In this document: piece by piece, positions 33,735-46,368 of the stretch
Numbering within the stretch: the first letter of the stretch is position 1
Layout: each line of letters starts with the position of its first letter
Assembly (NCBI GenBank): GCA_036023115.1
Contig: JAYKKT010000055.1
Coordinates: 8,949,001-9,013,000, forward strand
From: Brasenia schreberi
Lineage: Eukaryota; Streptophyta; Magnoliopsida; Nymphaeales; Cabombaceae
DNA: 64,000 bases
Direction of reading: 5' to 3'
Position numbers and translations under genes: made by a program
The notes under the pieces: generated by a model
Told to the model about the DNA's origin: nothing
Database searches by the model: none
The model's input: only the letters and a program-made list of their open reading frames with translations

Positions 33735-36700
33735 ACCCTACTCATATAAAGGGTCATCCTTGCATGGCCAGTCCCAAGCACGAATAAAGGAGGAGGGTTG
33801 TGTTAGGCTTCTGACAATTAGCGTAAAACTTTGTCAAACTTATCTACTATACATTGTACAAATTATGAGCATTTCATTGGGGCGTTCCCTCTTAGTGGCG
33901 CACTACAGAGGCCGAATGTAGTGAAAAGTAAGCAAGGACCTCTATATCTTCACCCGGATGTAGTAAATCAATTGCATGGAGGGTTCCCATATCATAGAGG
34001 GTGTGGTTAAAGAAGTTCTGTTATATTGTCGCCCGAATGTAGTGAATAAGTTACAACATGGGTCTTCACATTTTTAGAATGGACAGATGTAGGGATAAGA
34101 AAGCTAGTCCTAGATAATAAGATTCATATTGGTACTTTAAATATCATAACATTGACTGATAAATTAATGGAGGTGATAGATACTATGATTCAAAGAAAGA
34201 TTCACATTTTATATTTACAAGAGACAAAATGGGTTGAAAAAAAGCAAAGGAGAATACTAGTTTTAAATTATGGTACTCGAAAAAAAAATCAGAATGGAGT
34301 TGGTATTATTATAAATAAAGATTTAAATGATAGTATAATAGACATACGATGATATGGTGACCGAATTATGATAGTAAAATTAGAGTTAAGTGTAGAGGCT
34401 TTGAATATAGTTTGTGCTTATGCACCCTAAGTAGGATTAGAAGATAGTATAAAGAAGGCTTTTTTGGAGGAGTTAGATAAGGTAATTCAAAGAATTTCGT
34501 AAAGGAAGATGATTTGCTTAGGATGAGACTTAAATGAACATGTCAATAAAGATGCATTAGGATATCAAGGTATTCATAGAAACTATGGTTTTGAGGATAT
34601 AAATTAGGAGGGTAGGGAAATTTTAAATTTTGTTATGGGTTTTTATCTCTTTATAGCTAATACAATTTTCAAAAAATGAGATGAACATTTAATTACTTAT
34701 AAGAGTGACTTATCACAAATACAAATTAATTATTTTTTTGCAAGAAAAAAGATAGATCATGTTGTAAAGATTATAAGATAATTTTAGGAAAAAACTTAAC
34801 TACTTAGTATCGACTTTTAATAATGGATTAGAAGGTAAAAAAGTGGACAAAGAAGAATAGAGTGCATATGGCTATTCAGACTAGACAGTGGAACCTCAAA
34901 TGTGAGAAAACATATTTGTTTAAACATAAAGTTCTCCAAGGAGATGCTTAGAATTATATAGGTACACCTTCTGATATGTTAAACAATATGGCTATATATA
35001 TTAGAGAAGTGGCAAAAGATGTGTTAGGCATATCCAAAGGAGGTGTATCAACACAAAAAGAAGTTTGGTGGTAGAGTGAAGTGGTCTAAGATAAAATCAA
35101 GACAAAAAAAGCATATTAGGAATTGCATTATGCTAAGAAAACTAATGAAACTTGGGAGGCTTATAAGAAAGCAAAAGTCAAGATTTGGGAGGATTTAAAT
35201 AAAAATCTTAACTCAAAAAAAGGTAAAGAGATATTTTTAGGATAGCTAAGGCTAGAGATAAGAAAACTAGGGATCTTACTTTTCTTAGATGCATCAAAGA
35301 TAAGGATGAGAAAATTATAGTGGTAAATGATGATATAAAAAATAGATGAAAAAATTATTTATATAAGCTTTTTAATAAAAATACATATATTAGTTTTAGC
35401 TTAGGAAAGTTAGCCAAATCACAAAAGTATATAAACCATAATTTCTATTTGTGTATTCAAAAGAATGAAGTTAAAGATGCTCTTAAATATATGAAGGTTG
35501 GCAAATATGTAGAACCAGACAATATTCCTATAAAAGTATCAAAAATTTTAGGAGTGATAGAGCTCACTTGGCTCATAAGACTATTTAATGAAATATAAAG
35601 AACCCATAAGATGCCCGGGGAATGGAGAGTGAGTACACTTATACTCATATATAAGAACAAGGGAGATATTTAGAATTATTTGAATTATCAAGGTATTAAG
35701 CTAATAAGCCATACTATAAAATTATGGGAAACAATTATCAAACATACGTTAAGACAAGTATCAAGTATAAAAGAGAACCAATTCGGATTCATGTCTGGCA
35801 TATCTACTATTAAAGTGATTCACCTGTTGAGATGTTTTATACAATATTTTAGATAAAAAAAGAAGAACATTCATATGATATTTATTGATCTAGAAAAAAA
35901 TTTATGATAAGATGCCAAGAGATGTTCTTTGGAGAATGTTGGAAAAGAGAGGTATCCCATTGACATACATAAATCTTATAAGAAACATGTACAATTGTGT
36001 AAAAACTTGTGTGAGGACTCATGAAGGAATGAAAGACTCCTTTGAAATTAATATTGGGATACATTAAGGATAAACTTTAAGTTCATATTTATTTATATTA
36101 GTCATTGATTAGTTAACAAAACAGATTCAAGATAAAGTACATAGGTATATGTTATTTGTTGATGACATTGTGTTAGTAGACGACTCTAAGAAAAAAGTTA
36201 ATAGGAAATTGGAAATGTGGAGAGAAACGTTAGAAAGTAAAGGCTTCTAACTTAGTAGAACAAAGACAGAATATATGAAATGTAAGTTTAATCATTTGGG
36301 TTCTTCAAAGGACTTAGAAATTAAGATTGGCACACAATTCTTCCCTCACAAGGAAAGTTTTAAGTACTTAGGGTCAATTTTTTAGAGTGATGAAAAAATT
36401 AATGGAGATATTATGTAGAGAATTAATGCCGGTTAGTTAAAATGGATAGGGGAATTAGGTATTTTATGTGATAAAAAGATATCATTAAAGTTAAAAGGTA
36501 AATATTATAGAGCAGCAATTAAACCTGCTATATTTAATGGTTATGAGTATTGGAAAGTTAATCATTCACATGTGCAAAAGATGTTCGTAACATAAATGAA
36601 GATGTTGAGATAGATGAATGGTCACACAAGGAAAGACTATATATATAATGAGGTTATTAGAAACCAATTGACAGTAGCACCAATAGAGGATAGAATGAGG

Positions 36701-37059
36701 GAAAATCATTTAAGATAGTTTGGACATGTAGAAAGACAATTAAGGGATTCTCTCGTAAGAAGATATGAAAAATTAGATTTTTAAAATGTTAAAAGAGGAA
36801 GAGGACAACCACAAAAGTGTTGGAAAGAAACTATAAAGAATTATCTAGTTTATATTGAGTTATTTGCTAACATGGCACATGATAGGGCTCCGTGAAAACA
36901 AAGAATCCATATAGTTGACCCCATCTAGTATGGAAAAAGGTTTAGTTGTTGTATATTGAGTTAACTGCTACCATGGCACATGGTAGGGTTATGTGGAAAC
37001 AAAGAATCTATGTAGTCGACCCATCTAGTATAGGAAAAGGCTTAGTTGTTGTTGTTGTT
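33735..37059 (+). mobile_element. LINE C, full-length but strongly decayed RTE-type element
   Basis: Aligns with LINE A over its whole length, from the 5' region (GGAGGAGGGTTGTGTTAGGC) to the (TTG)n tail. It has many stops, frameshifts and small deletions, for example loss of part of the lysine-rich linker near 35,170. A 17-bp target-site duplication with two mismatches flanks it (GTATGTGTGTGATGAAA at 33,718-33,734; GTATGTGTGCAATGAAA at 37,060-37,076). The last ~104 bp (36,956-37,059) repeat the element's own tail, so it has two tails in a row. Recognisable pieces include the frame at 34,152-34,352 (endonuclease). It is the oldest full-length copy here by its divergence. Confidence 0.92.
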
Positions 37060-37229
37060 GTATGTGTGCAATGAAATGGTATGTGGTTTGTATAATATCC
37101 ATGTATATTAATCATATCTATGTAATATAGCTACATATGTAATGTATGCATGGTATATATAAAGCTACACCCACTGAAGGATGGCTCACACAAAAGGTTG
37201 GGTGGCATGAGAATAGAAAGGTTGAATCA

Positions 37230-39293
37230 AACAAAAAATTCTGACAGTGTAAACAAAAATTTCCAGCACAGGATTCTAATTTTTATGAAATTGGTTAGGT
37301 TGAAAAGCTATAGATGTCAACTTTCCAACAAAACCATTTTCACAATTTTTGCGTGTTTATGGACAAAGTTATAAAGGTTTTACTAAATGTCAGTTGTAAA
37401 AAAATTTGCACAGAGAGAATTTGTTTCGAGTTAAGTTTGGTATTTGATGATTTTGTACTCAGCCTCACCTGTGTCCAAAATTCTTGAAAATTTTATTGGG
37501 TGTTATATTGTGTATACAACATCTAGACCAAGTTTCAGAATATTTAACCAAGATATGAGGGCTAGAAAATTCGATGATCAGACACAATTTATGGAGGATA
37601 CTGAAATTTGCAGAGTTTTCTTTATAGAGGCTAATGATGCATATGATTTAATCCATAATATTTTAGGGATCATCCAAAAACATTTAGTTGATGACTTGTA
37701 TTTATTTGGAGAGGAACTCATCTACATATAACTCCCTAGGGCATCTCTCTCGAGGAGGATAACTTTCTTGAAAAATATATGCGATCATAGCTTAATGTCC
37801 ACCCTTACACAAACTCATGGATATTTAATCCATCATAAGAATGATTTACATACTCATATCATTTCATATAAAACATGGCTTCTAATGTCCCTCTTATGAT
37901 TTCTTGAATTAATTTAAAGATAATCACAACAATCAAGAAAGGAGAGAAGGAGTGATAATATATTTAATCATAGGAAGCATAAGATACGACTTATATTGAG
38001 GTAGAAGGAACCGAATATCAAACAAATGCTACGTCTTCTTACTGATAACCTTTTGTAGAAATTTGCAGCACTTTCTTTGATTTTACAATGGATTGGAGAA
38101 GAGGACTCCAAATATTACAAATGAAGGAATCGGGGAAATGGAGAAGGGGGAAAACTTGGCCGGATTTCTTCTTGGGGGGAGCCTCTCAGTCGACGAACTT
38201 AGCTAGCCTTCTTCTTCTTCCTCTCTCTCTCTCTTCTCTCTTTTCTCTCCTCTCTTTGCTGGTTTTTCTTCTCTAATTTGCCTCATTTGAATCCCAACCT
38301 TAGGTTGGTATTTATAGACTTCCCAAGAAGTCTCTAGGCCAAGAATATTCTTGGCATCTTTCTAGAGCCTTCCATGGGTTGGGTTGATTCATGCTGGTTC
38401 AAATTGGGTCCAATTCAACTCCATTTCACTGGTCACATGGGTGGTCCACCTTTGCCACATGGTTCATGACCATGGCTTCTCTTACAACCGGCCTAGGCAC
38501 CTTGTAGTTCGCTTTGGTTTGGTGTGGTCTAGGTGTAGTCGACCTTGCTTGATGTTGCTTGACCTCCCTTGGTTCAACCTGCTTTGGTTCGGTCTAGGCT
38601 AGTCATGTGTCGTAGCTTAACCTCCTTTGGCTTGATCAAAGCTTGCTTCGTGGCTTGGTCCCATGTCGGTCCACCCACCTTGGCTTAATCAAACTTGGAT
38701 TATACTTTGGTCAAGTTCACTTTGGTTTTTAATTGAATTGAATACAAGGCCAGCTTACTTTGATTCGACTTGGTTTGGGCTTGCCTCATGTACAACCCAT
38801 CTTGATTTGATTTGATTCAATCCTTGAATAGGGAGAATAAACATCATATGTGGCTTTAAACCCCTGAGTTTGAATGGCCTTTGCTTCACCATAAAAGATC
38901 AGCCTTACCAATTGCATTCGTGAATGCTGCATGTACTGGATGTGGACTTCTTCAAGCTCCATTTCTTCCGAGCAAATCTTTTCTACTTTCTCATTCGGGG
39001 ATAGTCTCCTAAGATCTTGCTCCCCTTGATCCGATCTCTTTTCAAATAAGACTTTATTTTATTGTTTTAAAATATTTTCTTTTTTAAAATATATTTGAAA
39101 ATCATGAACTTTCCACATATTTCTTTTTTACTCTAAAAACATTAAGATTTTAAAAGAGACCTTAGACAATAATTTTTTTTTTATAAGGAAAACTTTTGGA
39201 AAATTTATCTATAAAATTTTGAAAAGGCTTGAAACAAGAATTTTTTTATACTTGTGAGGAAAATTTTATTTACAAAATTTTTGGGTGTTTACA
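37230..39293 (-). repeat. G2 3' LTR (truncated)
   Basis: Matches the 5' LTR at 44,166-46,368 and the G1 LTR. On the minus strand it begins TGTAAACACCC at 39,293, directly after the purine tract AAAGAGGGGCATA (39,294-39,306). It carries TATAAATA at 38,309-38,316 (minus) and a CT-rich tract near 38,205-38,260. The distal few hundred bases are absent. It retains a stretch near 37,240-37,440 that the other LTR has lost. Confidence 0.85.
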
Positions 39294-39649
39294 TATGCCC
39301 CTCTTTGTCATTAATAAAATTTACTTGGTTAATGACAAAGAATAACACCTTCAATATCCTAGGATTTACTTAAGAGTATGGATTCTTCTCTTTTCTTGAC
39401 ATAATCTCCTATCCTATTTCGATAGTGAGAGGACTTCTTAGCCAAAGGAGACTCGACATAAATGGTGGTTGACTCATACAATGACCATGCATGAATAATA
39501 CCATTATGGATGTGCATGAGGTGTGTGAGATGCAATGGATGAATTCAAAGACCTTTACAAACTATTTTGGGAGCTTGGCGAGATCCCATGAAGGTTGGCT
39601 GCCTCGAATGGGATGACCTCCACGTTCCTTTGCTTGATGCCTTGGGTTT

Positions 39650-40650
39650 ACATGCCTGTACCAAGGCTAAGCAAGTTTTCTCCATGGCTTGATAATTCTT
39701 TTCATATGCCAAGAGAGTTTTTGAAATGTAGTAAATGACATACTCTTTAAGGCTATCATCCTCATATTATGCTAGTAAAACACCCAATGTTTTTTTATGA
39801 ATGGAAAGATATAAAAGTAAAGGTTTTCCTGCCTTTCGAGGTTTTAAAATTAGAGGATTTACTAAATATGTTTTCAATCTTTCAAAAGCTTATTGACACT
39901 CGAAGTCCCAAAGAAATTTGACCACTTTTCTTAAGAGTTTGTTCACACCTTGTTGTCAAATTAGAAATGAAACATCTAATAGCTTGGAGTCGACCTTGAA
40001 GGCTTTAAACTTGGGTTTGATTGGAGGGTGGAGACATGTCTATGATGGCTCGATACTTAGAGGAGTCGACCTCTATGCCCCTTTCACTAATCATAAACCC
40101 TAAAAGCTTTCTTGATTCCACTCCAAACACACATTTTTTGAGGATTTAATTTCACTTTGTAAAGCTTAAGTCTTTCAAAACTTTTTGCAAAGATTCTATG
40201 AGTGCAACGGGTTTTTGATTTCACCAAAAGATTATCCACATACACTTCCAAAAGTTCACGAATTTGGTCATGGAAAATAGTCATCATGGCTCTTTTCTAA
40301 GTAGCACCGGCATTTTTCAAACCAAAAGGCATAACAATGAAGTAGTATGTGCCCCAATGTGTAGTAAAAGCAGTTTTGTGTTAATTTTTTGAAGCCAACT
40401 TGATTTGGTTGTAACCCGATTAGCCATCCATAAAAGAAAACATTTCATGATCAATTGTATTATCCACTATCAAATCAATATTGGGTAGTAGAAATTTGTC
40501 TTTTGAAGTGACTTTGATCAAATTTCTAAAATCAATGCAAATCCTACTTTTTTCATTGGATTTTCGAATAACAACTATGTTTGAAAGTCACAGAATAAGG
40601 AATGGGTTTTATAAAACCAGCCTTTAAAAGATCTTCTAAACCCTCTTTAA
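39650..40650 (-). pseudogene. G2 reverse transcriptase and RNase H
   Basis: Minus-strand pieces in order: RICIDFRNLIKVTSKDKF, FSFMDG followed by SGYNQIKLA, HKTAFTTHWGTYYFMVMPFG, LKNAGAT, then (40,287-40,087) EVYVDNLLVKSKTR. RNase H traces follow to about 39,650. The catalytic YVDD box of Ty3 reverse transcriptases reads YVDN here (Asn at about 40,231-40,233), which would abolish polymerase activity. Stops also interrupt the frame, for example after MDG. Confidence 0.85.
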
Positions 40651-41849
40651 CTTTGAAGTGGACATCGAGATGGATTTTTCTAATATTTTTCTTAATGGGC
40701 TTGATATTAGGTTTGAAAGGTAAACAACTCTACTACCCTAGGGTCAATTTCGGGCAAATCTTCATAGGTCTATGCAAACACATAAATGTATGATTTAAGA
40801 AATGCTATAAAGGATGCCCTTTCAGGTTCATGCAAACAAGTTCCTATCTTGACACACTTGGGATTAGACTAGGTTCCTAGGTTAACCTCTAAGAAGTCCC
40901 CTCCCACGAAACTTAAAGGTTTTTCAAGTCAAGAATTCTATGAAATTCGGGAAACTCAAAAGTTTCATAATCCTCATTGGTGAGGGGAACTAGTTCCTTA
41001 TTTTGTTCACTCTCAAGTGATTTTATCTTTTAGAAAGAGTCATTGTACAACGATTTTGGATTTAGAATGTACAAGGGTTTTGGAAAATCAAGTTATTAAA
41101 TGATACATGATTTTCAAAACCCAAATTTTGGGATTTTTTATTTTTCAAAATTTTGTCATTTTCTTTGGTTTTCTCATTTTTTTGGTATTTTCAAAACAAA
41201 CTTTAAGAGAGAAAATGTAAAACACTTTCTTTTTGATATTTTCAAGATTTTCTATTGTTTTCTGTTTTTTGAAGATTTTTTAAATATTTTTAGTTTTTCT
41301 AAATATACAATTTTTTTGTATTTTGGTATAGAAAGAGGGATCTTCAATCAAGCCTACAAAAAAAATACTAGGAGTTAGATTTCAAAAAAGAGATCTAAAC
41401 CAAAGGTTTCAGTTTTAGTGGGTTCTAGGTAACCCATACCTCAAGTGGTTTCAGGTAGGGGTTCAAGAGGTATTAATGGGTCATAGCCTAACCCACGTTA
41501 ACCTTCGTTTGGTGATGGAATGAGAGGGTCCAACCTCCCTTGGCCCCTACTTCCTGGACCTCGGTATAGTGTAAAACCCATGTTCAACATCATGTTCCAA
41601 GGTTTCTCGAGTTTAGAAAATTTAGGCTAAAGAGAATGACCTTAAAACATAGTGTCATTTATAGTGTGGGATATGCTATACACCTTTGGCTATTTGGAGT
41701 AGTCTAGGATGTGGATGTTTGAAGTGAAAGGCAACTAATTAGGGGTGGGTTCTATGATGACCTTTCCTTTATGGCAAGCTTGGTTTTGACATTGGTCACT
41801 TGTGATGTAAGGGGAGTTTTAAACTCCCTTAAGGTTTGGGTTATCTTTT

Positions 41850-42952
41850 CCGGATACCACTATGACTTGGTTTTTCCAAGAGATTTTGACACACCTATGG
41901 AAGGTTGAAGAAACAACCTTAAGTGAATGTATTCAAGGCCTTCCCAACAATAAATTATAATGAGGGTTGATATCTAAGACATGAAACAACTCTACATGTT
42001 GAATTGGGCTAATTTCTATAAGAAGTTCAATGGATCCGAGTGGGTGGGTGGGAGGAATTGTCATCATACCATATGATGACAATTGCACTTGGTTCAAGCC
42101 TTGTTATGAGAACTCAAATTTGAAATGCTACATGCAAAGAAAGGATGTTTAGACCTCCTCTCCATCAACCAAACACTTTCTAAGAGTGTAGTGACTCAAT
42201 ACCACCTCTATGTGTAAGGCATGGTTGTGGGTTATTATGGGTCTACTCAACTCATTCTCGAAAAATATGATTGGAGTTTGAGTGAGAATTGGTGAGACCA
42301 AGAAGGATTAGTATTCGGGAGTTATGGATATGTTAACCTTGATTTTTTCTAGAATTCCTTCTAACACGTGTCTATGTTTAGCTGAGATTTGGATCAACTC
42401 TAAAATAGACATGTTGATTGGGAGTTTAGCCAAATGCTTTTGTAGATCATATTTAGGCAACACAACTTCTTTATCCTTGTCAATGCCATGGGATGAATGA
42501 GGAATGCATGTTTTTCGGGGGCCGGGTAAAATGACCACCTCCTTGCTTGTTTGATTCTCAAAGTGTGGGGGTTGATAGATCCTTCTGGACCTAGTAACCT
42601 CCTCAACACTTTTCCTATGGTTCGATCTTAGTTGGGTCTATTTTGGTGTTTTGGTACACCACAAATTTCTATCAAGGCTCTAGTCGAGGGCGAGACTCTA
42701 AGTGCTTCCCGGATCACTAGTTAACTTTTTTTTAGATTACGAGAGAATCAAGTGTGTGTGGCAAGTAGTGTGAATCGTATGCAATGCATGATCAAGACAA
42801 GTATTGATAGCATTCTCATGAGCACCCTTAGGAGAAAGACATACCTCTTTAGAATTTCTACTTATGCTTGCATGATTTGGGAAAGGTTCGTTGAAGATAG
42901 CTTGAGAAGGCTCTGACTCTTCATAGATGTGAAGCTTGCCTTGCTCAATCAA
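41850..42952 (-). pseudogene. G2 gag C-terminal region and protease
   Basis: Pieces at 42,952-42,737 and 42,538-42,308 match the gag-protease linker of plant Ty3 elements (VVLPKYDLQKHLAKLPINMS). The protease end near 41,930-42,020 reads LDINPHYNLLLGRP, stop, IHSLKVVSSTFH, where the family has LLGRPWIH; the Trp codon is TGA here. The region is interrupted by several stops. The gag N-terminal part toward 44,100 is too decayed to delimit. Confidence 0.7.
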
Positions 42953-44165
42953 GTCTTAAATCTTATTTTTCAAAGAAAAATAATTATTTGTATCATGACC
43001 TTTTAGTTGATGATACTTACAAAACTCATTGAGAAACCATCCCTTAGGGGCTGCCCCTTTGAGAATCGATGGTAGGCTCACCAAACATTGCACAAGAAGA
43101 ATGTGTAGGACTTCCACGAGTGGTTGTCTTAGATGTGTATACTCTCTTTTTGGATTTTCATATCTTTTTTAATTTTTTTAATTTTTTTGGATGGATGGTT
43201 TTGGTTTGGATCCGAAAGGTTTAGGAGGGTCGAACGAGGAAGGCTCCACTCTAACATTGACCACCTTTTGAGATTTCACTCCTCCCTTTGGGCGTGTGAC
43301 CCATACGCCATGGGTTTTGGTTTTGAAGAAAAACTTTTTTCCTTCCATAAATCTCCATACACTCCCTTTTTCAAATTAGCTTCGAAAAATGATGCATTTT
43401 TAATAAGTTTTTGAAAAGTACATTTCATGGAGGGAGAGGAGTGTTTTCATGGATGCATTTCGCTTGAGGGAATGTGGGAACGAATAGACCCATTTAGATT
43501 AGTCTTTCTTCTTTTTGTAGGCCCTTCATAAAAAGAGTTGTAAGTGAGATCTATGATCTCCATTACCATCGTATCGATAGAAGCTTGGCACTTCATCATC
43601 GCTATCGGTTTGATAATCGGACAATAGAAAATCCGATAGCGAATAAATTCTCTTTTCCTTGGATTGGTCTTTTAACAATTGTTGGATAACATCCTTCTAT
43701 CCTTGATGATAAATGATTCAAGGTTGGGTTCCTCATCCTCAAACTTAGAGGTCAATCTCATTTTTCGGATGTGATGGGTCGTTTTCTAAGCCCAGGGTTG
43801 TTTTCCGTGAGAGGAACAAGACTCAACTGCATCAGCCTCTTTGCTCAAAGCGGCGATTTTTTTCTCAATTCTCAACTTTCTCAATTCCCTCTTTAAAGAG
43901 GCAATCTTATCCTTCTGGATTTGAGAAAACGATTTCAAAGATTTTTTGGAAAATCAACTTATGGAGCTTGAGGCCTTACTTGACACCTCTTCCACCGAAC
44001 CTTCCGAACTCAACATGATGGATGCTGAAATTTTTAGACCTGTGACCAAGTTTTGAAAAAAAGTTTAGAGCAAGGTTTTGAAATTCATTTATTTCGAAAG
44101 AAGGTAATCGGATCACAATAACTCTTCTAAGACCTAAGTCCCACTGGGCATGCCATTTTTATTTC

Positions 44166-46368
44166 TGTAAACAAATTTTTTTTGGTCGTGAATTGATTTA
44201 AAACTTTGTTTACAAAAATTATGCGCGAGTGTGCCAGCAAGTTTGTTCAAACTTGCAAAGTGATTTTTTGACTATCAGGCAATTATAGACAAATAGATTT
44301 TTATTATTGTAGACCTTCTTAAACCAACGCTCAAGGGTCAACCTAGACACTTAGAAAGAGTGATTTATGATTCGAGATTTTTCAAAATAATTTTCAACCA
44401 AAACAACTTTTTCAAAATAAGTATGTTCTTCACTTGGTAAAAACTAGTTGATGGCCTGTCAGCAGAGGAGTTTTTTACTCACCCGTATCCAAAATTTCTG
44501 AAAATTTTATTGGGTATTAACTAATGTGTATACAACGTTTGGACCAAATTTTAGAATATTTAACCAATATATGAGGACTGAAAAATTCAAGTATCAGACA
44601 CGACTTATGCATGATACTGAAATTTGTAGACTTTTCTTTATAGAAGCTAATGATGCATTCGATTTGACCCGTAATATCTTAGTAGTCATCCAAAAAAATT
44701 TAGTTGAACACTTGCGTTCGTTTGGAGAGGAACTCATTTATATATAAATCCTCGAGGCATCTCTCTCGAGGAGGATAACTTTCTTGAAAAATATATGCGA
44801 TCATAGCCTACTACCCGTCCTTACACAAACTTATGAATATTTAATCCACCATAAGAGTGATTTACTACTCATATCATTGTATGTAAAACGTGACTTCTAA
44901 TGTCCCTCTTATGGCTTCTTAAATTAATTTTGAGACAATCATAATAATAAAAAAAAAAGAGAAGGGATGATAATATATTTAAGCATAGAGAAGATGAGGA
45001 AGTATAAGATACGACTTATATTGAGGTAGAAGGAACCAAATATCAAACAAATGATATGTCTTCTTACCGATGACCTTTTATAGAAATTTACAGCACTTCT
45101 TTTGCTTTTACAATGGATTAGAGAAGAGGACTCCAAATATTACAAATGAAGGAATCAAGAAAATAGAGAAAGGGGAAAACCTGACCAGATTTCTTCTTCG
45201 GGGAGCCTCTCTTGGCTGGCGATCTTGGCTAGCCTTCTTCTCCATGCCTTCCTCTTCTTCCTCACTCTCTTCTCTCTCTTTTCTCTCTTCTTTTTGCTGG
45301 TTTTTTCCCTCTAATTTGCATCTTTTGAATCCTTATCCAAGGCTGGTATTTATAGACTTCCCAAGAAGTCTCTAGACCAAGAATATTTTTGGCATCTCTC
45401 TAAAGCCTTCCATGGGTTGGGTTGATCCATAACTGATCTAAATTAGGTCCAATTCAACTCCATTTTGCTGGTCACATGGGTGATCCATGTGGTCAGATGA
45501 GTGGTCCACCTTGGCCACATGGGTGATCCACATGGGTGATGACCATGGCTTCTCTTGCAACCGGCCTAGGTGCCTTGTAGCTGACTTTGGTTTGGTGCGG
45601 TCTAGGTGTAGTCGACCTTCCTTGGTGTTGCTTGATCTCCCTTGGTTCAACCTGCTTTGGTTCGGTCTAGGCTAGTCATGTGTCGTAGCTTAACCTCCCT
45701 TGGCTTGATCAAAGTTGCTTCATGGCTTGGTCCCATGTCGGTCCACCCACCTTGGCTTAATCAAACTTGGAATATACTTTGGTCAAGTTCACTTTGGTTT
45801 TTAATTAAATTGAATACAAGGCCAGCTTACTTTGATTCGACTTGGTTTGGGCTTGCCTCATGTACAACCCATCTTGATTTGATTTGATTTGATTCAATCC
45901 TTGAATAGGGAGAATAAACACCATATGTGGCTTTCAACCCCGGAGTTTGAATGGCCTTTGCTTCACCATAAAAGATCAGCCTTGCCAACTCCATTCTTGA
46001 GTGTTGCATGTACTAGATATGCACTTCTTGAGGCTCTATTTCTTTTGGGCAAATCTCTTATACTTCCTCATCTGGGGATAGTCTCTTGAGATCCTGCTCC
46101 CCTCGATCCAGTCTCTTTTTAGGTAAGACTTTATTTTATTGTTTTAAAATATTTCTTTTTTGAAAATATATTTGAAAATCATGAACTTTCCACATATTTC
46201 TTTTTTACTATAAAAAAACTGTGATTTTGAAAAAGACTTGAGATAATAATTTTTGTTTGTAAGGAAAACTTTTGTAAAATTTATGTACGAAATTTTGAAA
46301 AGGCTTCCAACAAGAATTTTTTGTAGTTGTGAGAAAAAAATTATTTACAAAATTTTTGGGTGTTCACA
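44166..46368 (-). repeat. G2 5' LTR
   Basis: About 2.2 kb, TGTGAACACCC at its start (46,368, minus strand) and TTTACA at its end (44,166), so TG...CA. It carries TATAAATA at 45,347-45,354 (minus) and a CT-rich leader region near 45,240-45,300. Next to its 3' end, a possible primer-binding sequence, TGGCATGCCCAGTGGGAC, lies at about 44,138-44,155 (minus). It has an internal deletion relative to the other LTR near 44,450-44,480. Confidence 0.87.

Larger units (their letters stand above)
37200..46368 (-). mobile_element. Gypsy element G2 with two LTRs, integrase deleted
   Basis: Ty3/gypsy retrotransposon on the minus strand: 5' LTR at 44,166-46,368, internal region 39,294-44,165, 3' LTR ending at 39,293 and truncated at its far end. 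The order gag, protease, reverse transcriptase, RNase H is visible. Sequence then jumps near 39,648 from RNase H to the family's 3' untranslated block, so the whole integrase region present in G1 is missing. The LTRs look roughly 90% alike by eye, so the insertion is not recent. Coding frames are full of stops. No target duplication can be shown because the left LTR end is lost. Confidence 0.88.
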
